Below are positions 8,551-17,678 of a DNA stretch of 64,000 bases, in pieces. Under the pieces are notes generated by a model, which had not been told where the DNA came from, searched no databases, and was given only the letters and a program-made list of their open reading frames with translations. Origin of the DNA: Myxococcales bacterium (GTDB taxonomy: Bacteria > Myxococcota_A > Polyangia > Nannocystales > Nannocystaceae); assembly GCA_020633335.1 (NCBI GenBank), contig JACKDU010000004.1, positions 62,001 to 126,000 of the forward strand, written 5' to 3'. The position numbers were made by a program, and so were the translations under genes. Each line of letters starts with the position of its first letter. Within the stretch, counting starts at the first letter, position 1.

Positions 8551-9354
8551 ATGGCAGGGGAAGGTTTCCGCGATCACGTCGTCTGGATCACCGGCGGGGG
8601 CTCGGGCATCGGCGCCGCGATGGCCGTCGAATTCGCCCGCGCGGGGGCCGACGTCGCGGTCTCCGGCCGCCGCGCCGATCGCCTCGACGCGGTCGTCGCG
8701 GCGATCGAGGCCGAGGGGCGGCGCGGCCTCGCCGTCCCCTGCGACGTCAGCGACGACGCCGACGTCGAGCGCGCGGTCGCCGAGGTGATCCTGGCCCTCG
8801 GCAAGATCGACGTCACGGTCGTCAACGCCGGCTTCAGCGTCATGGGGACGATCGAGTCGCTGCCGATCGACGCCTGGCGCCGGCAGTTCGACACCAACGT
8901 CTTCGGCGCGGTGTCGACGATCCGCCACGCCCTCCCCGCGCTCCGGGCGACCCGCGGGCGGATCGCCCTCATCGCCTCGGTCTCGGCGATGCTCGCAACC
9001 CCCAAGGGCGGGCCCTACACCGCCTCGAAGTACGCGCTCCGGGCGATCGGCCAGACCCTGGCGATCGAGCTCGCGGGGAGCGGGATCACCTGTACGCTGA
9101 TCCACCCCGGCTTCGTCGCCTCCGAGATCGCCCAGGTCGACAACGAGGGCCGCTTCGACGCGAGCCGCAAGGATCGCCGCCCGGCCGGCCTGATGTGGCC
9201 CGCGGAACGAGCGGCGCGGGTGATCGTCCGGGCGATCGCACGCCGGCGGCGCGAGTACACCTTCACCGTCCACGGCAAGATCGGCGGGTTCTTCGGCCGG
9301 CACACGCCCGGCCTCGTCCACTTCCTGGCGACCCGCTTCGGCAAGCGGCGCTGA
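8551..9354 (+). CDS. SDR family oxidoreductase
   Basis: A 267-residue classical short-chain dehydrogenase/reductase. GGGSGIG (residues 15-21) binds the cofactor, VNAGF (91-95) is the NAG motif, and the Ser-Tyr-Lys set is at S143/S145, Y156 and K160 (YTASK). Arg40-Arg41 after the second strand suggests NADPH. Its C-terminal tail (GKIGGFFGRHTPGLVHFLATRF) is hydrophobic or amphipathic, as in SDRs acting on lipids such as 3-ketosphinganine reductases; the substrate is not determined. A CATCCT hexamer 6 nt before the ATG suggests its own leaderless transcript, separate from the NAD operon. Confidence 0.88.
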   Translation: MAGEGFRDHVVWITGGGSGIGAAMAVEFARAGADVAVSGRRADRLDAVVAAIEAEGRRGLAVPCDVSDDADVERAVAEVILALGKIDVTVVNAGFSVMGTIESLPIDAWRRQFDTNVFGAVSTIRHALPALRATRGRIALIASVSAMLATPKGGPYTASKYALRAIGQTLAIELAGSGITCTLIHPGFVASEIAQVDNEGRFDASRKDRRPAGLMWPAERAARVIVRAIARRRREYTFTVHGKIGGFFGRHTPGLVHFLATRFGKRR

Positions 9355-9364
9355 GCTCCGCGCG

Positions 9365-9395
9365 CTCTAGCCAGGGTGTCCTGGCGAGGCTAGAG
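9365..9395 (+). terminator. 8-bp perfect stem-loop between SDR gene and next gene
   Basis: CTCTAGCC (9365-9372) pairs with GGCTAGAG (9388-9395) over a 15-nt loop, 11 nt after the SDR stop. No T-run follows. The right arm overlaps the TAGAGT -10 candidate of the next gene, so terminator and promoter are superimposed. Confidence 0.45.
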
Positions 9396-9396
9396 T
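9391..9396 (+). promoter_or_regulatory. leaderless-type -10 (TAGAGT) for the gene at 9403
   Basis: TAGAGT ends 6 nt before the ATG at 9403. There is no Shine-Dalgarno-like sequence between them. Confidence 0.45.
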
Positions 9397-9402
9397 CCGG
9401 CG

Positions 9403-9921
9403 ATGAACGATCGACTCCGTGTCCCGCGCTATTGCGAGACGTGCGGGCTGACGCTCGAGGCAATTGAAGAGCACACGATCGAGACATTGCTTCCAGAGAA
9501 GAACACGGGGCGAGCGTACGAGGTGGGTGACACGATCAAGCTGCCAGGCACGGCCGTCGCCATCGCTCGCTCCGGATTTCGGCCGGGGTTCCGCGAGATC
9601 GATGACCTCGACGACCTGTGGTTCGTCCTGCTTTGGCGTTGTCAGTCCCCCGGGTGTGGGGCCGACAACGGGCTCAGCCTGCACATCCGAGGGTCTGTGC
9701 TGGTCGCCGCCGAGTCCGCCACGCTGGGTCGCGATGCGCTCTGTCGAGCGCACTTCCTCGACCAAGAGATCGGCAACGGAGAGGTCCAGAGGGTCTATCG
9801 TCGGGTCTACCCGGACGAGGATGACGACGTGGTCGCGTTGATGCAGCTCGAGTGGATGCTTCAAGACATCTGTGCGGGTCGCTACGACGACGGCGAAGGC
9901 GACGCGACCTCGACGAGCTAG
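9403..9921 (+). CDS. hypothetical protein with CxxC pair, atypical composition
   Basis: The 172-residue protein has CETCG at residues 11-15 and a second Cys pair (CQSPGCG, near 80-86), a spacing that could form a zinc ribbon. The rest is acidic, ending YDDGEGDATSTS, with no signal peptide or membrane segment. I do not recognise the family. Base use differs from its neighbours: codons such as gca, att, gaa, aag and ttg are frequent and third-position GC is lower, which suggests recent transfer. The small leaderless-type promoter at 9391 fits the start. Confidence 0.65.
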   Translation: MNDRLRVPRYCETCGLTLEAIEEHTIETLLPEKNTGRAYEVGDTIKLPGTAVAIARSGFRPGFREIDDLDDLWFVLLWRCQSPGCGADNGLSLHIRGSVLVAAESATLGRDALCRAHFLDQEIGNGEVQRVYRRVYPDEDDDVVALMQLEWMLQDICAGRYDDGEGDATSTS

Positions 9922-10030
9922 GCGGGCGGCGAGGCCGGGCTCGGGCCGAGGCCTCCGCCGCGACCTCGGCCCGCATGCCGGGCCGCGGTGATGAAGATGT
10001 CCGAGTAGACACCTCCATGATCGCGGGGTG

Positions 10031-10528
10031 TCACTGCGTGTGGAGCGAGAGGACCCGGACGCAGCGCCCCTCGTCGCCGAGGTCGACCACGAGGTTCGGG
10101 ACGCCGCCGACCCAGCCCTCGGGGAGGCGCCCGACCGCGAAGTAGAGGTCCTCCGGGCCGAGATCGAGGCCGCCGAAGCCCCCCTCGATCGAACGCCCGG
10201 GACCGAGGATCGCCTCGACCTCGGCGCGGGTCATGCCGATCAAGGCGGCCGAGGCGATGCACTCTCCGACCACCGCCTGCGCCTCGGCGTCGACGCCATC
10301 GCTCGCAATCACGCGCTCCGACCACGTGCGAAGCACCCTGCACGCCGCGAGGTGATCCCGCGGCTCCGCGTTCGTCGCGGACGCGGCGGCCGGCCGGCGC
10401 GCGGCCACGACCTCTCCGCGCTCCACGCTCGTGCTCGGCGAGGGGCCGCCCCCGCCACCGGTCGAACAGCCGAGCGCGCAGCTCGCGAGGAGGCTGGCGA
10501 TGATCGTGAGATCCGCGCTCGATCGCAT
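10031..10528 (-). CDS. small lipoprotein with BamE/SmpA-like motif
   Basis: Starting at the ATG of MRSSADLTIIASLLASC gives 165 residues with a signal peptide and lipobox ALGC (Cys21), followed by a poly-Gly spacer. Around residues 105-120, IGMTRAEVEAILGPG matches the GMT..EV...LG.P turn seen in BamE/SmpA-like domains. The remainder has two conserved-looking Cys (AACRVL, EGRCVRV). BamE-like domains occur in outer-membrane assembly factors and unrelated inhibitors, so the role stays open. CATCAT at 10540-10535 lies 6 nt before the ATG, like other start-proximal -10 elements here. Confidence 0.65.
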   Translation of the reverse strand: MRSSADLTIIASLLASCALGCSTGGGGGPSPSTSVERGEVVAARRPAAASATNAEPRDHLAACRVLRTWSERVIASDGVDAEAQAVVGECIASAALIGMTRAEVEAILGPGRSIEGGFGGLDLGPEDLYFAVGRLPEGWVGGVPNLVVDLGDEGRCVRVLSLHTQ

Positions 10529-10661
10529 GCCCCGATGATGCCTGAGAATCCGCCGCGTAGAGCGACGCGTCCCAGCTCGGCGCGAGCGTCGAGATCGATC
10601 GCGCGAAGCTCCCAGTGGGGGAAGTCCCCAGAGACAGCACAGGAAGCTATCGCCAATGGCC

Positions 10662-10678
10662 GACGTCACGCGACGTCA
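10662..10678. promoter_or_regulatory. direct repeat of palindromic GACGTCA, one helical turn apart
   Basis: GACGTCA occurs at 10662-10668 and again at 10672-10678 in the 246-nt divergent intergenic region. The 10-bp spacing puts both copies on one face of DNA, which suits a dimeric regulator. Which of the two flanking genes it controls is not visible. Confidence 0.35.
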
Positions 10679-10762
10679 TGCCTCTGCGGAAGGATCCTCG
10701 GCCGCTGACACGTCGCTCGCCGCAAAACAATTTGTGCGCGTAGCTCGCGGCGCCCAATCGCA

Positions 10763-10768
10763 TATCCT
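10763..10768 (+). promoter_or_regulatory. leaderless-type -10 (TATCCT) for the CheB/CheR hybrid gene
   Basis: TATCCT ends 6 nt before the GTG at 10775 and there is no ribosome site in between. It supports the GTG start. Confidence 0.45.
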
Positions 10769-10774
10769 CCCAAC

Positions 10775-13700
10775 GTGTCCAATGAGTTCTTGGTCGTCGC
10801 GATCGGCGCGTCGGCCGGTGGTTTGCAGGCGCTCGAGGAGTTCTTCTCGACGATCGCCACCGATTCGCGGGGCAGCGGCGCCGCCTACTGCGTCGTCCAG
10901 CACCTCTCGCCCGACTTCAAGAGCTTGATGCCGAAGATCCTCGGCCGCCACACCAACCTGACGATCGAGGTCGCCGAGGACGGGATGCCGATCGCCGCCG
11001 GGCACCTCTACCTCAACCGCGCCGACCACCACATCGTGATCGAGGAGGGCGTCTTCCGCTTCCGCCCGAAGGAGCGCGGCGTCCGCTTCCCCATCGATCT
11101 CTTCCTCACCTCGGCCGCGGCGACCTTCGGTGATCGCGTCGTCGCTACCCTCCTCTCCGGCTCCGGCAGCGACGGCTCCCGAGGGATCGCCGCGGTCAAG
11201 GCCGCCGGCGGCCAGATCCTGGTCCAGGACCCCGAGAGCGCGGACTTCGACGGGATGCCGAACGCCGCGATCGCTACCGGGATCGTCGACGGGATCGGCA
11301 CGCCACAGGAGCTCGCGCACCGCCTCTTGGCGACCTTGCGCGGCGATCGAGGCGCTGCCGATGCGTCCGCGCCGCGGGGCGCGAGCTGGCCGCCGCGGTG
11401 GTTCGACGCCTTCGATCAGATCCTCCGCCTCCTCCACCGGCACTCGGGGATCGACTTCGGGAGCTACAAGGCGGCGACGCTGGTCCGTCGGGTCGACCGC
11501 GTCCTCGGTCTCCATCAGATCTCGCTCCCCGACTACCTCGACCTCCTGCACCGCGAGCCGAGCCTCCGCGACGCGCTCCTCCGCGACCTGCTGATCGGCG
11601 TCACCTCCTTCTTCCGCGACTCGGAGGTCTTCGGCGCGCTTGATCGCGAGATCGTGCCCGCGCTCCTCGGCGCTCGCCGCCCGGGCGATCCCCTCCGCCT
11701 CTGGGTCGCCGGCTGCGCGACCGGGGAGGAGGCCTACTCCTACGCGATCCTCCTCACCGAGGCCTTCTACCGCCGCGGCGAGACGCCCGACTTCAAGATC
11801 CTGGCGACCGACGTCGACGCGGCCGCGATCCAGGTGGCGAGCGCCGGCGTCTACTCCGAGGCGTCGCTCCGCGGGCTGAGCTCGGGGGAGCGCGACCGCT
11901 TCTTCCGCTCGAGCCCCGACGGCCTCCAGATCCGCAAGGAGCTCCGCGAGCGGATCGTCTTCTCGGTCCACAACCTCCTCACCGACCCGCCCTTCGTCCG
12001 CGTCGATCTCGTGTCGATGCGGAACATCCTGATCTACCTCCGGCCCGACGCCCAGCGCGACGCGCTCTCGAGCGCCGCCCAGGCGCTCCGGCCGGGCGGC
12101 GCGCTCGTCCTCGGGACGAGCTGCAACATCGGCGAGCTCGCCGACGCCTTCGAGGCCCACGACAGCCGCCTCCGGATCTATCGGCGACGCGCCGACACGA
12201 TGCTCCGGCGGGGGCGCGTCGCCCCCCGCCACCCCTTTCGCCCCCCCGACCGCGATCGCCCGAGCGGCCTCCGGGCGGTCGATGAGCTCTCGCGGGCGCT
12301 CCTCGAGACCTACCTGCCGCCGCTCATCGTCGTCGACGACGAGCTCCACGTCCAATACATCCACGGCGACGTCAGCCACCTCGTCGAGCCGCCGCAGGGG
12401 CCGCTGAGCACGGACCTCCGGCTCATGGCCCGCGGCGCGATCGGCGGAGCCCTCGCCCCGCTCCTCCGGCAGGTGCGCGAGCGGGGGCTGCCGGCGACCA
12501 TCGAGGGGGTGCCGCTGGCCGACGACGACGTCGTCGACATCACGCTCAAGCCCCTGCGCTCCGACCAGCCGCGCTTCGCCGTCGAGCTCACCTGGCGGCG
12601 GCGGGACCCGGAGCGCGGCGAGACCAGCACCTTCTCCGCCAGCGAGCTCGGTCGCGTCGTCGACCTCGAGCGGCGCCTGGTCCGCAAGCAGGAGGAGCTC
12701 CAGGGCTTCGTCGAGGAGCTCGAGACCGTCAACGAGGAGCTCCAGGCGACCAACGAGGAGCTGATCGCCAGCAACGAGGAGCTCCAGTCGACCAACGAGG
12801 AGCTGCAGGCGACCAACGAGGCGCTCTTCACGGTCAACGCCGAGCTCGAGCGCTCGAACCACGACCTCATCGCCCTCAGCGACGACATCTCCAACCTCCT
12901 CAACACCAGCGACATCGCCACCCTCTTCCTCGACCGCGAGCTCCGGATCCGGCGCTCGACCCCCGCGCTCCGCGAGCTCTTCACCCTCGAGTCGACGGAC
13001 GTCGGCCGCCCCATCGCCGAGCTGGAGAGCGCCCTCGACGAGCCGCGCGAGCGCCTCGTCGTCCTCGCCGGCGGCGTCCTCCAGAGCCACGAGCGCCACG
13101 AGGACCGGGTCCGCGACCGCAGCGGCCGCCGCTACCTCCGGCGCATCCACCCCTTCGTCACCGAGACCGGAGAGATCGACGGCGTCGTCCTCACCTTCGT
13201 CGACATCACCGGCATCAGCGCGATGGCGGCGGAGCTCGAGCGTCATGATCTCCAGGCGGCCGCCGCCTTCGACCTCCTCCAGGGGGTCTTCTACGAGATC
13301 GATCCGGCGGAGGGGCGGCTCCGGACCCGGGGCGACGTCGCCTCGCTCTTCCCCGGCGCCCGCGCGGGCGAGGGCATCGACCTCGGCGAGCTCCGGGCGC
13401 GGATCTTCCCCGACGATCGCGAGCGCGCCGAGAGCCTCTTCGACCCGGCGATCGCAGGGGTCGCGCCGGCGACCGTCGACTTCCGGATCACCAGCGCCGA
13501 CGGCGGCCACCGCCACATCCGCGGCCGCGGCCGGGTCGTCCAGCACGCCGACGAGGCGCGCCCCTGGGTGACCGGCGTCCTCCTCGACGTCAGCGAGTGG
13601 GTCGAGACCCAGGAGGAGCTGAGCCAGAGCCGCGCTCGCCTCGACATGCTGATCCGCAACCTCCCGAACGGCTTCGTCTCCGTCCTCGACGAGCACCTGG

Positions 13701-15157
13701 TCTTCCGCGAGGTCTACGACTCGAGGCTGGACGAGCTCGGCCTCCCGCCGGCCGAGTTCCGCGGCCGCACGCTCGAGGCGATCTACTCGCCGGAGCACGC
13801 GGCGTGGATCCGCGGCCACCTCCAGCTCGCGCTCGACGAGGACCGGATCGTCTCCTTCGAGAACCGCTTCGGCTCGAAGACCTACCTGATGAGCGTGATG
13901 CCGCTGAGCGCCGGCGCCGACGGGGTCCGCCAGCTCCTCATGCTGGCGACCGACATCAGCGCGCAGCGGGCCGCCCACCAGGCCCTCCTCGAGGCCAAGA
14001 ACGCCGCCGAGCGGGCGAACGCCACCCGTCGCGCCTTCCTCGCGTCGATGAGCCACGAGCTCCGGACGCCGCTCGCGGGGATGGTCGGCCTCCTCGATCT
14101 CCTCGACGACCAGGAGATGAGCGAGCCGACCCGCGCGCACCTCCGTCAGCTCGGCACCCTGGTCGCGGCCCAGGGGCGACTCATCGCCGATCTCCTCGAC
14201 ATCTCACGGATCGACGCCGAGCAGCTCCAGCTCCGCTACCGGCGCTTCCCGCTCGCCGAGCTCCTCGACGGCCTCCCCCAGCGCCTCGCCGACCTCCGCC
14301 AGGAGGACGTCGCGCTCGAGGTCGTCGCGCCGGCCCGCGACGTCACCTTCGTCGGCGACTCCCAGCGCCTCTGCCAGATCATCGACAACCTCGCGGGCAA
14401 CGCCCTCAAGTACACCGAGAGCGGGCGCGTCCGGGTCAAGGCGGGGGTCAGCGAGGCCCGCGAGCTCCACCTCGAGGTCTCCGACACCGGCGTGGGGATC
14501 CCGAGCGCGGAGCTCGAGGAGATCTTCGAGCTCTTCACCCGCGGCACCGACGTCCGACGGCGCACCGAGGGCGCCGGCCTCGGCCTGGCGATCTCGCGGC
14601 GGCTCGTCCAGCAGATGGACGGGACCATCGAGGTCGAGAGCGAGGTCGGCGTCGGCTCGACCTTTCGGGTGCGGATCCCCTCCGGCCCCGCGGCCGAGGC
14701 GAGCGAGGGCGAGAGCGTCGACGCCCGGCCCGTCAGCCTCGCCGGGCTCAGGGTCCTCCTCGTCGAGGATCACGAGGTGATCCGCCTGGTCGTCACCGAG
14801 CTCCTCCGCCGCGACAAGATGGAGGTGACCGAGGCCTGCGACGCCGAGAGCGCGGACGCGGCGCTCGCCGAGCGTGACTTCGACGCGGTCCTCATGGACA
14901 TCGGCCTCCCCGACCGCAGCGGGCTCACGGTGATCGAGGGCTACCGCGCGAACGAGCCGCCCGGGAAGCGGGTGCCGATCATCGCCCTCACCGCCTACGC
15001 CTACGAGGAGGACGTGAAGCGCTGCCTCGCGGCCGGGGCCGACGCTCACCTCGCCAAGCCGGTCGATCACGCCTCGCTCCGCAAGGCGCTGATCAACCTG
15101 GTCCCGCCGCCGGCGAGCTCGCGCGTGTCGGCGAGCGAGGGCTCAGCGGTCGCCTGA
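10775..15157 (+). CDS. CheB-CheR-PAS-histidine kinase-receiver hybrid protein
   Basis: A 1460-residue signalling protein starting at GTG. In order: a CheB methylesterase domain (1-~185; Ser13 in GASAGG, later SGSGSDGSRGI), a CheR methyltransferase (~205-465; WVAGCATGEEAYS), a coiled coil of repeated EELQATNEEL units (~630-710), PAS-like domains (~720-1075), HisKA (FLASMSHELRTPL, His ~1094), an HATPase (NLAGNALKY; DTGVGIP; GAGLGLAI) and a C-terminal receiver (~1325-1440; MDIGLPDRSG, phospho-Asp ~1375). No N-terminal receiver regulates CheB. No chemoreceptor or cheA is nearby, so it is an orphan hybrid kinase, probably cytoplasmic. Confidence 0.93.
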   Translation: MSNEFLVVAIGASAGGLQALEEFFSTIATDSRGSGAAYCVVQHLSPDFKSLMPKILGRHTNLTIEVAEDGMPIAAGHLYLNRADHHIVIEEGVFRFRPKERGVRFPIDLFLTSAAATFGDRVVATLLSGSGSDGSRGIAAVKAAGGQILVQDPESADFDGMPNAAIATGIVDGIGTPQELAHRLLATLRGDRGAADASAPRGASWPPRWFDAFDQILRLLHRHSGIDFGSYKAATLVRRVDRVLGLHQISLPDYLDLLHREPSLRDALLRDLLIGVTSFFRDSEVFGALDREIVPALLGARRPGDPLRLWVAGCATGEEAYSYAILLTEAFYRRGETPDFKILATDVDAAAIQVASAGVYSEASLRGLSSGERDRFFRSSPDGLQIRKELRERIVFSVHNLLTDPPFVRVDLVSMRNILIYLRPDAQRDALSSAAQALRPGGALVLGTSCNIGELADAFEAHDSRLRIYRRRADTMLRRGRVAPRHPFRPPDRDRPSGLRAVDELSRALLETYLPPLIVVDDELHVQYIHGDVSHLVEPPQGPLSTDLRLMARGAIGGALAPLLRQVRERGLPATIEGVPLADDDVVDITLKPLRSDQPRFAVELTWRRRDPERGETSTFSASELGRVVDLERRLVRKQEELQGFVEELETVNEELQATNEELIASNEELQSTNEELQATNEALFTVNAELERSNHDLIALSDDISNLLNTSDIATLFLDRELRIRRSTPALRELFTLESTDVGRPIAELESALDEPRERLVVLAGGVLQSHERHEDRVRDRSGRRYLRRIHPFVTETGEIDGVVLTFVDITGISAMAAELERHDLQAAAAFDLLQGVFYEIDPAEGRLRTRGDVASLFPGARAGEGIDLGELRARIFPDDRERAESLFDPAIAGVAPATVDFRITSADGGHRHIRGRGRVVQHADEARPWVTGVLLDVSEWVETQEELSQSRARLDMLIRNLPNGFVSVLDEHLVFREVYDSRLDELGLPPAEFRGRTLEAIYSPEHAAWIRGHLQLALDEDRIVSFENRFGSKTYLMSVMPLSAGADGVRQLLMLATDISAQRAAHQALLEAKNAAERANATRRAFLASMSHELRTPLAGMVGLLDLLDDQEMSEPTRAHLRQLGTLVAAQGRLIADLLDISRIDAEQLQLRYRRFPLAELLDGLPQRLADLRQEDVALEVVAPARDVTFVGDSQRLCQIIDNLAGNALKYTESGRVRVKAGVSEARELHLEVSDTGVGIPSAELEEIFELFTRGTDVRRRTEGAGLGLAISRRLVQQMDGTIEVESEVGVGSTFRVRIPSGPAAEASEGESVDARPVSLAGLRVLLVEDHEVIRLVVTELLRRDKMEVTEACDAESADAALAERDFDAVLMDIGLPDRSGLTVIEGYRANEPPGKRVPIIALTAYAYEEDVKRCLAAGADAHLAKPVDHASLRKALINLVPPPASSRVSASEGSAVA

Positions 15158-15853
15158 GCGCGCGAGGTCGATGACCCGGCTCGCGGGATCGCGGCCGACC
15201 TCGACGACGACGCAGCGGACCTCCTCGGCCAGCGACGCGCCGGGGCTCGCCGCCGCGTCGTCGACGACCCGGGCGTGGATCGCCGCGATCGCCTCGATCG
15301 AGAGGGGCTCGCCGCCGCCCGCGGCGCGGGCCTCCGCGACCTCGGCGGCGACCCGCTCGGCCGCGCCGTCGCCGGGCGAGGCCCCCCGCGAGACGATCGC
15401 GCAGACGGTGTAGGGCCCCGCCGCGACCCCGCGGAGGACGTGCGGCCGGCCAGGCTCAGCGCCGCGGAGCGTGCTCCGCCGGCCGGGCCGCCCGTCGACG
15501 CCGAAGGCCGCGCGGAGGCGGGCGGGCTCGCCCGGCGGCGACGCGATCGACCCCCGGAGGACGATCACCTCAACCTCGGCGACGTCGGCCGACGCCCGCG
15601 GATCGACGACGAGGATCCCATCGCGGACGAGGCGCGCGCCGAGCTTCCCCTCGCGGTAGGCGGCGATCAGGGCCCGGTCGTCCGCCGGCGAGCCGACCAC
15701 CTCCGGGGGCGCGAAGGCGGCCTGGGCCGGGCTCGCCCGGGCGCCGACCACCGACTCCGCGTCGCCCGCGGGACCGCAGGTGCAGCCGCTCGCTAGGGCG
15801 CCGAGCGCCGTGAGGAGCGCGGCGCAGAGGCCGAGCGCGCGCCTCGAATACAT
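15143..15853 (-). CDS. hypothetical lipoprotein, last gene of the radical SAM operon
   Basis: From the ATG of MYSRRALGLCAALLTALG the protein has 236 residues with lipobox LASGC (Cys24). A GTG at 15892 overlaps the stop of the glycosyltransferase gene (GTGA) and would add 13 residues; the signal peptide is cleaner from 15853. The mature part is rich in Ala/Arg/Glu with no motif I recognise; VVDPRASADVAEVEVIVLRG hints at a beta-rich fold. GGACATGTCC, a perfect palindrome, sits at 15860-15869 beside the start. Its 3' end overlaps the convergent hybrid-kinase gene by 15 nt. Confidence 0.6.
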   Translation of the reverse strand: MYSRRALGLCAALLTALGALASGCTCGPAGDAESVVGARASPAQAAFAPPEVVGSPADDRALIAAYREGKLGARLVRDGILVVDPRASADVAEVEVIVLRGSIASPPGEPARLRAAFGVDGRPGRRSTLRGAEPGRPHVLRGVAAGPYTVCAIVSRGASPGDGAAERVAAEVAEARAAGGGEPLSIEAIAAIHARVVDDAAASPGASLAEEVRCVVVEVGRDPASRVIDLARSGDR

Positions 15854-15888
15854 GCCCCAATGGACATGTCCTAGCACTCTCTCGCGGC

Positions 15889-16629
15889 TCACCGCGCCCC
15901 TCGCCCGCGCGGGAGCGGCGTCCGCGAGCGCCAGCGGGCGCCGATGATCCGCCCGAGGATCCGCAGGCCGTCGCGGATCCGATCGAGGTCGGTGTGGCCG
16001 TGCGAGCGGGCCCGGCGGGTGACCGCGACCTCGACCACCCGGCCGCCGCGGCCGAGGAGCGCGACCAACATGTCGGTCTCGATGTCGTAGCGATCGGCGC
16101 GGAGCTCGAGGGCCGCGAGGGTCTCCCGGCGGATCGCCCGGAACCCGGCCTGGGTGTCGGTGACCCGCGAGCGGGTGGCGACGTTGAAGAGGCCGGTGAG
16201 CGCGAGGTTGCCGAGGCGATCGATCGGCGTGATCGCCCCGGCCTCGAAGGTCCCGAGGAAGCGCGAGCCGACCACCAGATCGACGTCGTCCGCGAGGGCG
16301 TCGAGGAGGAGCGGGATCTCGGCCGGGTCGTCCTGGCCGTCGGCGTCGAGGAGGACGATCACCTCGCCCTCCGCCTCGCGGACGCCGACCCGCACGGCCG
16401 CGCCCTTGCCCCGGTTCTCCGGGAGGCGGATCACCCGGGCGCCGGCGGCCTCGGCGAGCGCCGCGGTCTGGTCGCGCGATCCGTCGTCGATCACCAGGAC
16501 CTCGCGGAGGCCCGGGGTCGAGCGCATCACGCCGGCGATCACCGCGGCGATCGACGGCGCCTCGTTGTGCGCCGGCAGGAGGACGGTGACGCTCGGCGCT
16601 CCCGCAGGCTCGGCGACTAGATCAGCCAC
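15889..16629 (-). CDS. GT2 family glycosyltransferase (DPM1/GtrB-like, short form)
   Basis: 246 residues from a GTG that lies inside the end of the upstream toroid gene (13-nt overlap). VTVLLPAHNEAPSIAAVI is the GT2 N-terminal strand-helix, VIDDGSRDQT and LLDADGQDDP give the nucleotide-sugar and DxD metal motifs, and GSRFLG plus TQAGFRAIRRE are DPM1-type acceptor blocks. There is no C-terminal membrane anchor, so it resembles polyprenyl-phosphate sugar synthases acting at the inner face of the membrane. Coupling to the toroid and radical SAM genes suggests it glycosylates their product or its lipid carrier. Confidence 0.85.
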   Translation of the reverse strand: MADLVAEPAGAPSVTVLLPAHNEAPSIAAVIAGVMRSTPGLREVLVIDDGSRDQTAALAEAAGARVIRLPENRGKGAAVRVGVREAEGEVIVLLDADGQDDPAEIPLLLDALADDVDLVVGSRFLGTFEAGAITPIDRLGNLALTGLFNVATRSRVTDTQAGFRAIRRETLAALELRADRYDIETDMLVALLGRGGRVVEVAVTRRARSHGHTDLDRIRDGLRILGRIIGARWRSRTPLPRGRGAR

Positions 16630-17678
16630 GGCGCCCGCCCCTCGTCGCCGCTCGCCCAGGCGAGCGCCTGGGCGGCGAAGACGGTCGCCCAGGTGTTGAT
16701 GTCGGCCGATCCGGCGGTGTAGCGGAGGCCGCCGCTCGGGGCCTGGAGCGCCCCCAGGCGCGCGAGCCCGCGATCGATCGCCGGGGCGAAGCGTCGACGA
16801 TCGACGGCGCACCAGATCCGCACGCTCTGGGCGACGACGTCGGCCGGGAAGGGCCCCTCGCCGCGCTCGCCGTCGTGCCAGGCCGGGAGGCGGCCGTCCT
16901 CGCCCTGGATCGACGCGAGCCAGGCGGCGGTCTCGGCCGCGCGCCCACGGGCGCCGGGATCGATCGCCGGGTCGACCGCGAGGAGCCCCTCGGCGGCGTA
17001 GCAGCAGGCGTGGACGTAGGTCGTCTGGGCGCCCGCGTGGGTGACGTGGCGGCCGCCCTCGGCGAGCTCGGCGAGCTCGCGGGTGAGGCGATCGATCGCC
17101 GCGTCGGCGAGCGCCTGGCCGCGCCCCAGGACCCGGACGTGGGCCCGCAGCGGGAGCGCGAGCTTGAGGAGGTGGCAGCCCCAGGCCTCGCTCCAGCGCG
17201 GCGGAGCGCTGGGCGCCGGCCGCAGCGGCTCGCGGCGATCGATCGCGCCGACGATCCCGGCGAAGAGGCGCTCGCAGGCGCCGTCGATCGCCTCGGCCGC
17301 GCCCCACGAGCTGTCCCAAAGCGCAGATGACCGAAGGAGCAGGAGGCCGTGGAGGGCGATCCCCGAGTCGAAGAGGTAGGCGATCCCGCCGCGGCCGACC
17401 GCGCCGCGCTCGTCGACGTCGGCGGCGAGGCGTGCGGCGATCCGGCGGGCGAGCGCCGCCTCGGCGCCGGGCTCCTGGGCGAGGAGCGCGAGGAGGAGGC
17501 CGGCGGCCTCCGGGTAGGCGTAGCCCGGGTGCTCGGGGTTGACCCACGAGAGCACGGCGCCGTCGCCCCGGGTCGCGGCCTCGCCGAGCCAGGTGAGCAT
17601 GCGCCGGCGATCGGCGGCCGCTGAGGCGCGGGGCCCGGGATCGTGCGCCCGGGCGGCGCTGCGCGGGATCGCCCTCAT
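16617..17678 (-). CDS. alpha/alpha-toroid (terpenoid cyclase-like) protein
   Basis: 353 residues; the ATG overlaps the stop of the radical SAM gene (ATGA). Repeats such as AAWLASIQGEDGRLP and ARLGALQAPSGGLRY recall the QW-type repeats of squalene cyclase/prenyltransferase toroids. HACCYAAEGLLAV and NTWATVFAAQALAW are the matching helices. I do not see a DxDD or DxDDTA acid motif, so a cyclase reaction is uncertain; polysaccharide-lyase-like or binding toroids are alternatives. It sits between a radical SAM/SPASM gene and a GT2 gene in a tightly coupled operon. Confidence 0.65.
   Translation of the reverse strand: MRAIPRSAARAHDPGPRASAAADRRRMLTWLGEAATRGDGAVLSWVNPEHPGYAYPEAAGLLLALLAQEPGAEAALARRIAARLAADVDERGAVGRGGIAYLFDSGIALHGLLLLRSSALWDSSWGAAEAIDGACERLFAGIVGAIDRREPLRPAPSAPPRWSEAWGCHLLKLALPLRAHVRVLGRGQALADAAIDRLTRELAELAEGGRHVTHAGAQTTYVHACCYAAEGLLAVDPAIDPGARGRAAETAAWLASIQGEDGRLPAWHDGERGEGPFPADVVAQSVRIWCAVDRRRFAPAIDRGLARLGALQAPSGGLRYTAGSADINTWATVFAAQALAWASGDEGRAPWLI

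Noticed and set aside
10676..14140. 1154-codon ORF opposite the CheB/CheR hybrid gene
   Set aside because: Antisense shadow of a gene with clear domains; composition is Asp/Arg/Val/Leu-rich without motifs.
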